This document shows positions 8,899 through 14,934 of a DNA stretch of 14,934 bases, piece by piece. Position 1 is the first letter of the stretch. Every line of letters begins with the position of its first letter. Under the pieces are notes generated by a model. The model was not told the origin of the DNA and made no database searches. It saw only the letters and a list, made by a program, of their open reading frames with translations. This stretch comes from Ruminococcaceae bacterium UBA3220 (GTDB lineage Bacteria > Bacillota > Clostridia > Oscillospirales > Acutalibacteraceae). The stretch is taken from the NCBI GenBank assembly GCA_002363095.1, contig DEWC01000009.1:1-14934 (forward strand), given 5' to 3'. The position numbers and the translations under genes are program-made.

Positions 8899-9639
8899 TT
8901 ACCCTATGATATCAACTACCGCTTTTGCGTTATATTCCCCGATTTTTCGTGCGCCTGAAACATTAGGATGCAACCCGTCGATTAAATCTCTGCCGTTTTG
9001 TTTATTAACTTCATAAATGTTACATATACCGCAGGAAAAGGTATCTACAAAATAGACATCAGACAAACGAAAGCAAATCTCCTTCATCAGGTTTCGCTTA
9101 TAATAAATGCTTGCGTAACTACGGCGCTGTTCAGCCGCCTGAACGGGAGAACAGAAAAATATTCGTGCATCTTTATACAGCGCGCGCAACTCCTCATAAA
9201 TAATTCTCATGGCGCCCGCCCATGTCTTACGGTCAACACACTCCGATGGCAAAACGGTGCCATCAGGGGCGGTAAATTGTTTCTCAATGGAAGAAATATC
9301 GCACTTTTCCGCCGAAAAAGGGTCATTAGTGCCTGCGGCAATCATAATAATATCGAAATAATCATAGTCCGTTTCGCCCGAAGAAATCCCGTTTTTAATT
9401 TTCTCGATTTGATTAAGCAAAACGTTTTGATTATAGTCGGTATCATCACCGCAAAAAAGAGGCTGACCGTTTAACTGAACATCGCTCTCATTAGCAAGGC
9501 GCGCGCCGATTACGGCGGTAATAACATACTTTTCAGGAGTAAGCATTTCATTGAAATATCTTACCCAACCACGCTCAGATGTGCCGAGTTCTGTAATGCT
9601 ATCGCCCATAAAAAGAATTCTTTTGTTTTTGCAATCCAT
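8899..9639 (-). CDS. SGNH/GDSL-family hydrolase, cytoplasmic
   Basis: A 246-residue SGNH hydrolase; the family includes esterases, lipases and deacetylases. Block I is ILFMGDSIT with Ser14 as the nucleophile. The glycine block is near VIGARLAN (43-50), block III is AAGTND (101-106) with Asn105, and block V is DGLHPN (221-226) with Asp221 and His224, so the catalytic set is complete. No signal peptide or membrane segment is seen, so it should act in the cytoplasm. The ATG at 9637-9639 has a GAGG ribosome site about 10 nt upstream. It sits between the glycyl radical enzyme (24 nt) and its activase (1 nt), so it probably serves the same pathway, for example by removing an acyl group from a substrate or product. 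The true substrate is unknown. Confidence 0.93.
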   Translation of the reverse strand: MDCKNKRILFMGDSITELGTSERGWVRYFNEMLTPEKYVITAVIGARLANESDVQLNGQPLFCGDDTDYNQNVLLNQIEKIKNGISSGETDYDYFDIIMIAAGTNDPFSAEKCDISSIEKQFTAPDGTVLPSECVDRKTWAGAMRIIYEELRALYKDARIFFCSPVQAAEQRRSYASIYYKRNLMKEICFRLSDVYFVDTFSCGICNIYEVNKQNGRDLIDGLHPNVSGARKIGEYNAKAVVDIIG

Positions 9640-9663
9640 AATATTATAACCTCATCAAGCTTG

Positions 9664-11649
9664 CTATACAGCGTATTCCTGCCTTGCGATAACATGATCC
9701 TGATATTCCTTATCAAGTTCAACAAAATACGCGCTCCATCCCCAAATACGAACAACCAGTTGCTTGTATTTTTCAGGATGTTTTTGAGCATCGAGCATCA
9801 CTTCACGGTTAACGGTGTTTAACTGCAACTGATGACCGCCGTTGTCGATAAAGGTTTTTACAACCATACCGACTTTTTCAACACTGTCTTCATCGGTAAA
9901 CAAACTTTGGTGGAACTCGAGTGTTAAAGGTCCGCCGTTGATTGCTCTTTCAAAATGCGGTTTAGACATAGAAGCAACAACAGAAATCGGACTTTTGACA
10001 TCGGCGTATAAACTAACCGAGAAATTAGTTCCGAAAGGCTCACCCTTTCTTCTGCCGTCGGGTGACGCGCCTATTTCGTTAGCATGCCATAAATAGTACA
10101 TTGCGCTGCCGGTGCCGGCCCTGTATTTGCCTCCACGGCAGTTAGTGTATCCTTCAAGACTGTCTGCAAAAGCGTCAAGTAATTCAACAACAAGCGAATC
10201 AACATAATCGTCATTGTTGCCTACCTTCTGTGTCTCGTAGCGCAATTTATGCAACAATTCGGGATCGTTAGCAAAGTCCTCATCAACCGCCTTTATATAC
10301 GCTTGCTTCGAAATGCTTTTTTCTTCATATACATAGCGCTTAATTGCCGCCAAACTGTCGGCAGCGGTGGCAATTCCGGTGCCGTGTATGCCGAAGTTGT
10401 TATACTTACCGCCATTATATATATCACAATCCATCAAAACATTCATAAACGGCGAAGGAACAAACCAAAGGTCCCTTATGTTATTTCTGATTGCGTCACA
10501 AGAAGACTTAATCTCACCTTTAACGGCGCTAAAGAAATCATCGAAAGTTTCGCAGTCAATTAAATCTCTGTGAAAAGCAGTATCAACAGCTTTTGGATAA
10601 GACATAGCAGCTATATTGGCAACATCGGCGCCGACATTCGGAATAATGAATTCCCAACATGCGGCAACGGTGTAGTTAACCGCATCGTTATACTCGTACC
10701 CCAACTTTTGGAGCGCAGGTAAAACGACATCGTCATTCGAATACTGCGGAAAGCCGAGACCCGCCTTTGTTAAATGACTGGCGAGAGTATATCTCTCCTT
10801 CGGAGTTTTTTTAGAAACTCTCAAATTGATTTTCGGGTCTATCAGTTTGTTATTATAGGAAGCTTTAAGACAAAGTTCTGATAAAAGGTTAAAAACTTCG
10901 TTTCCGTTTTCATCCAAACCGCCAAGCATCATACTTTGACCGTTATCTCCCTGCTGAACACCAACATAAATATCACTGTCTTTATTGAAAGAAAGGAAAA
11001 AGTCCTCAAGGAGTTCAAGAGCGGATTCGGGAGTGTAAACGCCCTTTTCGAGGTCCGCTTTAAGATACGGATAAATATATTTATCAAAGCGACCGACAGT
11101 ATTATGATAATTTCCTTCAAGCCATAAAGCGTAATGAAGGATACGGAAAAACTGGAGCGCTTCACGGAAATTACGGGCTTTATAACGAGGAACCTGTGAA
11201 AGGATTTCAACTATATCAGATCTCCCCTGCTTTTTCGCCTCATTCAGGTATTTATCGGAGAGTTTTATGATGTTATCAATCGCCCGTTTCCCGTATTCAT
11301 CAGCCGTTTCCTTTTTTTCAAGGAGGCCAACCGATATGGTATCGTAATAATTCGGAGAAAGATTGGACATATATCCTAATTCGTGCACATAATGTTTACT
11401 TTTTATCGCCGACCATTCATCCTCGGTAAAACAATCAGGAAGATTAGAAACGGTACGCAGGAAAACTATTTGCTCACCGTCAAGGATTACGGGAGTCTCT
11501 TCACGGCACATTCTTTCAAATCTATCTGACATACGCTCAATCGGAGACATTTTTTTCTCGGAGTATTCCCTGCCTAAGTCCCAATCCACGGTATGACGAA
11601 ACTGATGATGTTTCTTGTTAACAATAAAATCGTAAAGTTGTTTATTCAT
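9664..11649 (-). CDS. Glycyl radical enzyme of unassigned substrate (PFL-like family)
   Basis: An oxygen-sensitive radical enzyme of 661 residues, shorter than the 750-850 usual for pyruvate formate-lyase. The PFL-like barrel covers about 1-540 and includes HGTGIATAADSLAAIKRYV and ASPDGRRKGEPFGTNFS. The likely thiyl-radical residue is Cys331 in AACWEF. A single cysteine followed by x-Glu resembles dehydratase/lyase types, not the Cys-Cys of PFL. The C-terminal glycyl radical domain has GGHQLQLNTVN and RIWGWSAYF with Gly637, 25th residue from the end. The frame opens at 11661, but a GAGGTG ribosome site (11654-11659) overlaps that ATG and serves the ATG at 11647-11649, which I use. First gene of a unit with an SGNH hydrolase and an activase. 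No microcompartment peptide or shell gene is present. Substrate not assignable from sequence. Confidence 0.93.
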   Translation of the reverse strand: MNKQLYDFIVNKKHHQFRHTVDWDLGREYSEKKMSPIERMSDRFERMCREETPVILDGEQIVFLRTVSNLPDCFTEDEWSAIKSKHYVHELGYMSNLSPNYYDTISVGLLEKKETADEYGKRAIDNIIKLSDKYLNEAKKQGRSDIVEILSQVPRYKARNFREALQFFRILHYALWLEGNYHNTVGRFDKYIYPYLKADLEKGVYTPESALELLEDFFLSFNKDSDIYVGVQQGDNGQSMMLGGLDENGNEVFNLLSELCLKASYNNKLIDPKINLRVSKKTPKERYTLASHLTKAGLGFPQYSNDDVVLPALQKLGYEYNDAVNYTVAACWEFIIPNVGADVANIAAMSYPKAVDTAFHRDLIDCETFDDFFSAVKGEIKSSCDAIRNNIRDLWFVPSPFMNVLMDCDIYNGGKYNNFGIHGTGIATAADSLAAIKRYVYEEKSISKQAYIKAVDEDFANDPELLHKLRYETQKVGNNDDYVDSLVVELLDAFADSLEGYTNCRGGKYRAGTGSAMYYLWHANEIGASPDGRRKGEPFGTNFSVSLYADVKSPISVVASMSKPHFERAINGGPLTLEFHQSLFTDEDSVEKVGMVVKTFIDNGGHQLQLNTVNREVMLDAQKHPEKYKQLVVRIWGWSAYFVELDKEYQDHVIARQEYAV

Positions 11650-11653
11650 AATA

Positions 11654-11659
11654 CACCTC
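11654..11659 (-). promoter_or_regulatory. Ribosome site that decides the glycyl radical enzyme start
   Basis: GAGGTG lies 4 nt before ATG at 11647-11649. It overlaps the alternative ATG at 11659-11661, and no ribosome site precedes that one. Confidence 0.75.
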
Positions 11660-11683
11660 ATTAAGATACATTAATCCATATAT

Positions 11684-11712
11684 ATTATATAATGTTACAG
11701 AATATATTGCAA
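11684..11712 (-). promoter_or_regulatory. Promoter of the glycyl radical enzyme unit
   Basis: A perfect -10 TATAAT (11689-11684) sits 17 nt from TTGCAA (11712-11707), four of six matches to the -35 consensus. Predicted transcription start is near 11677, giving a leader of about 28 nt. The spacer and -10 share TGTAACA and TTATATAAT with the hppA promoter. Confidence 0.75.
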
Positions 11713-11713
11713 G

Positions 11714-11751
11714 CAAAATTTAAAGCCCCTTGAACAAAAACAAGAGGCTTT
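11714..11751 (-). terminator. Intrinsic terminator after hppA
   Basis: AAAGCCTCTTG (11751-11741) pairs with CAAGGGGCTTT (11732-11722) over 11 positions with one G-U wobble, around an 8-nt loop. The downstream tract is AAATTTTG. It lies about 20 nt past the hppA stop and just before the glycyl radical enzyme promoter. Confidence 0.85.
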
Positions 11752-11770
11752 TAAAATGAAAACAGCAATA

Positions 11771-13870
11771 TTATAAAAGATGTACTTTAAAGACCAGTGC
11801 GGCAAAAACAATCGATACCATACTCAGAAGCTTAATCAAAATGTTTATAGAAGGACCCGATGTATCTTTAAAGGGATCGCCAACCGTATCTCCGACGACC
11901 GCGGCTTTATGGCAATCGCTTCCCTTACCACCGTTAACACCGCTTTCAATATGCTTTTTCGCGTTATCCCATGCACCGCCGGAATTTGACATAAATATTG
12001 CAATCAGGAATCCTGAAGCAGTTGCGCCGGCAAGTAAACCTACAACGCCCTGATAACCGAGAATTAGACCAACGGTGATAGGGGTTATAATCGCAACAAT
12101 AGTAGGCAGTATCATTTCTTTCAAGCTTGCCTTTGTACAAAGGTCAACACATTTCGCATAGTCGGGGTCGGCTTTTCCATCCATAAGACCTTTGATACTC
12201 TTAAATTGACGGCGAACCTCAACTACAACAGACTGCGCCGCTTTGCCAACCGAATCCATCGTAATTGCGGCAAAAACAAAGGGCAAACAAGCGCCTATAA
12301 ACAAGCCTACCAAAACAACCGGGTTCATCAAATCAAAGACGGCGTCGACAGTTTTACCGGAATTTGACGCAACCTCTTTAATTTTGTCAATATACGAAGC
12401 AATCAAAGCAAGCGCGGTTAAGGCAGCCGAACCGATTGCAAATCCTTTACCGGTGGCGGCAGTAGTATTACCGAGAGAGTCAAGAGCGTCGGTTCGTTCT
12501 CTTACTTTAGGTTCCTGACCTGACATTTCGGCGATACCGCCGGCGTTATCGGCAACAGGACCGTATGCGTCGGTAGCAAGGGTTATTCCAAGGGTAGACA
12601 GCATACCTACGGCAGCAAGAGCAATACCGTACAGACCGTGGGCGGCCTCATTTCCGCCTCCGCTGACATAATAAGCGACCAGGATGCAGGCGCCGATTAT
12701 TACAATCGGAACAACAGTAGAAAGCATACCGAGACTTATTCCGCCGATAATAATGGTAGCAGACCCGGTTTTAGAGGTATCGGCAAGTTTTTTCGTCGGT
12801 CTGTAACTGTCGGAAGTAAAGTACTCGGTTGCCTGTCCGATAAGAACACCGGCAACAAGTCCGGCAAGAATGGCAAAATAGTATTTATAACTGCCAAGAA
12901 TAATTTTGGTAAGCGGACACGCAAGAACCGCAATCAAAACAGCGCTTGTATTAGTACCTTTGCTTAGCGCCCCCAAAAGTTGTTTTTGTGATGCGCCCTC
13001 CTTTGTTCTGACCAAAAAAGTCCCGAATATCGAACAAAGGATACCGAGTGCCGCCAAAACGAGCGGTAAAGCCATAGCCTTAATATCACCGCCAAAGGCA
13101 GCAACACCAAGCGCAGACGCGGAAATAACGGAACCTACATAGGATTCGTAAAGGTCAGCGCCCATTCCGGCAACATCGCCCACATTATCGCCGACATTAT
13201 CGGCAATAACGGCTGGATTTCTCGGGTCATCCTCCGGAATTCCGGCTTCAACTTTGCCGACAAGGTCAGCGCCGACATCGGCGGCTTTTGTGAATATTCC
13301 GCCGCCTACACGGGCAAACAACGCCATTGACGAAGCGCCCATACCAAATGTAAGCATAGCAGATGTAATATTCGATGCTTTAAGATTAAATACAAATTTC
13401 AGCAGGATAAACCAAATAGATATATCGAGAAGACCAAGTCCGACAACAGTAAAGCCCATTACGGAACCTGCCGAAAACGCGACACGCAACCCTTTATTAA
13501 GACCTTCTTTACAAGCGTTTGTTGTTCGTGCGTTTGAAGCGGTGGCAATCTTCATACCGACAAAACCGGAAAGCCCTGAGAAAAATCCGCCGGTAACAAA
13601 GGCAAACGGGACAAACCATGTAAGAAGTCCTGCCGCAGCCATACAGCAAAGAATCACAAACATACATGCGAAAAATACTGCAACTATTGTATATTGGCGT
13701 TTTAGATAAGCGTTGGCGCCTTTTTTTATAGAAAAAGAAATCTTTTTCATTTTTTCGTCGCCGGAACTAAACTTAAGAATGCTCTTTGCCTTCAAAGCGG
13801 CGAAGAGCAAAGCCAATACTGCCGCGGCTAATGTTACATACGGTAAATAATTGTTAATAAAAACATCCAA
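11771..13870 (-). CDS. hppA: Membrane ion-translocating pyrophosphatase, K+-dependent type
   Basis: This integral membrane enzyme couples hydrolysis of pyrophosphate to export of Na+ and/or H+. It has 699 residues with about 16 hydrophobic segments, the family norm. The Mg-PPi site motifs are all present: the acidic loop DVGADLVGKVEAGIPEDDPR with DNVGDNVGDVAGMGADLYES, the central DAYGPVADNAGGIAEMSG, and the C-terminal VGDTVGDPFKDTSGP. In the GNTTAATGKGF segment Ala471 and Gly474 occupy the positions that are Lys and Thr in K+-independent enzymes, so this is the K+-dependent class. Glu in ADLYES would suit a Na+ pump, but the ion is not settled. The start is TTG at 13868-13870, 8 nt after AAGGAGGG (13879-13886); the ATG nearby is out of frame. 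A single-gene unit with its own consensus promoter and terminator. Confidence 0.97.
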   Translation of the reverse strand: MDVFINNYLPYVTLAAAVLALLFAALKAKSILKFSSGDEKMKKISFSIKKGANAYLKRQYTIVAVFFACMFVILCCMAAAGLLTWFVPFAFVTGGFFSGLSGFVGMKIATASNARTTNACKEGLNKGLRVAFSAGSVMGFTVVGLGLLDISIWFILLKFVFNLKASNITSAMLTFGMGASSMALFARVGGGIFTKAADVGADLVGKVEAGIPEDDPRNPAVIADNVGDNVGDVAGMGADLYESYVGSVISASALGVAAFGGDIKAMALPLVLAALGILCSIFGTFLVRTKEGASQKQLLGALSKGTNTSAVLIAVLACPLTKIILGSYKYYFAILAGLVAGVLIGQATEYFTSDSYRPTKKLADTSKTGSATIIIGGISLGMLSTVVPIVIIGACILVAYYVSGGGNEAAHGLYGIALAAVGMLSTLGITLATDAYGPVADNAGGIAEMSGQEPKVRERTDALDSLGNTTAATGKGFAIGSAALTALALIASYIDKIKEVASNSGKTVDAVFDLMNPVVLVGLFIGACLPFVFAAITMDSVGKAAQSVVVEVRRQFKSIKGLMDGKADPDYAKCVDLCTKASLKEMILPTIVAIITPITVGLILGYQGVVGLLAGATASGFLIAIFMSNSGGAWDNAKKHIESGVNGGKGSDCHKAAVVGDTVGDPFKDTSGPSINILIKLLSMVSIVFAALVFKVHLL

Positions 13871-13899
13871 ATTATATACCCTCCTTAAGACTTTTTATC

Positions 13900-13928
13900 A
13901 TTATATAACATTGTTACAATATTGTCAA
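13900..13928 (-). promoter_or_regulatory. Consensus sigma-A promoter of hppA
   Basis: TTGACA (13928-13923) and TATAAT (13905-13900) both match consensus fully at the ideal 17-nt spacing. Two short palindromes overlap it: ACAATATTGT (13916-13925) across the -35, and TAACA-A-TGTTA (13906-13916) in the spacer. Confidence 0.92.
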
Positions 13929-13942
13929 TCATAAATTACGGG

Positions 13943-13972
13943 CAAAATTAGGCGCTCAATAAACGAGCGCCT
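13943..13972 (-). terminator. Intrinsic terminator after clpX
   Basis: AGGCGCTC (13972-13965) and GAGCGCCT (13957-13950) form a perfect 8-bp stem with a 7-nt loop, starting 5 nt past the clpX stop. It is followed by AATTTTG (13949-13943). The hppA promoter begins 15 nt further on. Confidence 0.87.
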
Positions 13973-13977
13973 TTGGT

Positions 13978-14934
13978 TTACCTCTCGACAACCGCTATGC
14001 CGGATGTAACCGTATCAGGAGTAATTATAATTTTTTTGACGGAACTGTCAGACGGCGTTTCAAACATAGCGTCCTCAAGAACAGATTCAACTATTGACCT
14101 AAGCCCTCTGGCGCCGGTCTTACGCTCTATGGTCAACTCGGCTATTTTTTCAAGCGCTTCCTTTTCAAAAACAAGCTCGACCTTATCCATTTTGAATAAT
14201 TCGGTATACTGCTTGATAATCGAATTTTTAGGCTTGGTCATAATGTTTATAAGCGTGTCTTTGTCCATTGGTTTCAAGGTGGTGATGACGGGAAGCCTGC
14301 CTACAAGTTCCGGAATAAGTCCAAATTTAACAAGGTCTTGATGGGTAGCGTGCTCAATCAATTCCTGTGCCTCAACAGACTTGGACGATTTAATATCGGC
14401 GCCAAATCCGAGGCTTTTCCCTACCGTTCTTTTTTCGATGATTTTTTCAAGACCGTCAAAAGCGCCTGCGCATATAAACAGGATATTTGTAGTATCAACC
14501 TGAATGAATTCCTGTTGAGGATGCTTTCTTCCCCCCTGCGGAGGAACATTGGAGACGGTCCCTTCAATGATTTTCAGCAACGCCTGTTGAACGCCTTCGC
14601 CGCTGACATCACGCGTTATTGACGCGTTTTCGCTCTTGCGCCCGATTTTATCAATCTCGTCAATATAGATTATTCCGTGCTCGGCACGATCAATATCATA
14701 ATCCGCCGCCTGAATTAGGCGCAGAAGGATATTTTCAACATCTTCGCCGACATAACCTGCTTCGGTTAATGTTGTGGCATCGGTTATTGCAATGGGTACA
14801 TCAATGATTTTCGCAAGTGTCTGAGCGAGCAAAGTTTTTCCGACTCCGGTAGGACCAAGCATTAAAACATTACTTTTTGTCAGCTCGACATCAGTTGTAT
14901 TATTGATGCGCTTATAGTGGTTATAAACGGCAAC
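13978..14934 (-). CDS. clpX: ATP-dependent Clp protease ATP-binding subunit ClpX (5' end cut by window edge)
   Basis: ClpX is the AAA+ hexameric unfoldase that feeds tagged proteins to ClpP. The frame is open to the right edge (318 residues here, beginning VAVYNHYKRINN), so the zinc-binding N domain and the true start are missing; full length is usually near 420. Walker A is GPTGVGKT in MLGPTGVGKTLLAQTLA. The pore-loop GYVG is followed by GEDVENIL, and Walker B is IIYIDEIDKIGRK. Further along come LIPELVGRLPV and the sensor-2 arginine in TGARGLRSIVE. The ATG at 14860-14862 inside the Walker A strand is not the start. A terminator follows the stop by 5 nt, so clpX is the last gene of its transcript. 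Confidence 0.98.
   Translation of the reverse strand, partial: VAVYNHYKRINNTTDVELTKSNVLMLGPTGVGKTLLAQTLAKIIDVPIAITDATTLTEAGYVGEDVENILLRLIQAADYDIDRAEHGIIYIDEIDKIGRKSENASITRDVSGEGVQQALLKIIEGTVSNVPPQGGRKHPQQEFIQVDTTNILFICAGAFDGLEKIIEKRTVGKSLGFGADIKSSKSVEAQELIEHATHQDLVKFGLIPELVGRLPVITTLKPMDKDTLINIMTKPKNSIIKQYTELFKMDKVELVFEKEALEKIAELTIERKTGARGLRSIVESVLEDAMFETPSDSSVKKIIITPDTVTSGIAVVER

Noticed and set aside
11650..11661. First ATG of the glycyl radical enzyme frame at 11659-11661
   Set aside because: The only ribosome site (GAGGTG) overlaps this ATG and is correctly placed for the next ATG at 11647-11649.

Overview
The window looks like chromosomal DNA from a moderately AT-rich anaerobic Bacillota, most likely class Clostridia (Oscillospiraceae/Ruminococcaceae-like). 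The grounds are strong AGGAGG-type ribosome sites, several TTG starts, an infC-rpmI-rplT operon with a transcribed leader, a dprA-topA pair, a membrane pyrophosphatase, an oxygen-sensitive glycyl radical enzyme with its activase, and a secreted protein ending in a dockerin-like module. The family placement is inference. Every gene I can support lies on the minus strand, so transcription runs from high to low coordinates. I see no tRNA, rRNA, CRISPR array, insertion sequence or phage gene. No stretch longer than about 140 bases lacks a gene.

In transcription order: (1) 14934-13978 is the C-terminal three quarters of clpX, cut by the window edge and closed by a hairpin terminator. (2) 13870-11771 is hppA, a membrane ion-pumping pyrophosphatase, with a full-consensus promoter and its own terminator. 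(3) 11649-4977 is a tightly spaced four-gene unit with its own promoter: a glycyl radical enzyme of unassigned substrate, an SGNH/GDSL hydrolase, a glycyl-radical-enzyme activase, and a large secreted transglutaminase-like protein with cysteine-rich repeats and a dockerin-like C terminus. (4) 4945-3605 is the translation operon infC-rpmI-rplT. It has a consensus promoter, a leader of about 135 nt with an intrinsic terminator just before the infC ribosome site, an apparent AUC start codon for infC, and a terminator after rplT. (5) 3553-1 holds a TrmH/SpoU-family RNA methyltransferase, a divergent dprA and the N-terminal part of topA, tightly coupled (4-nt overlap, then a 12-nt gap). I find no convincing separate promoter for this last group, so it may depend on read-through past the rplT terminator.

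The housekeeping blocks are ordinary in content. The accessory part is the four-gene glycyl radical unit. The radical enzyme has one catalytic-site cysteine followed by Trp-Glu instead of the Cys-Cys pair of pyruvate formate-lyase, so it is probably a dehydratase, lyase or decarboxylase on an unknown small molecule. The SGNH hydrolase, which has no signal peptide, could release or trim the substrate in the cytoplasm, and the activase supplies the glycyl radical. The secreted protein may only share the transcript. The most checkable regulatory points are the infC leader attenuator, the AUC start of infC, and a near-identical stretch shared by the hppA and glycyl radical operon promoters.
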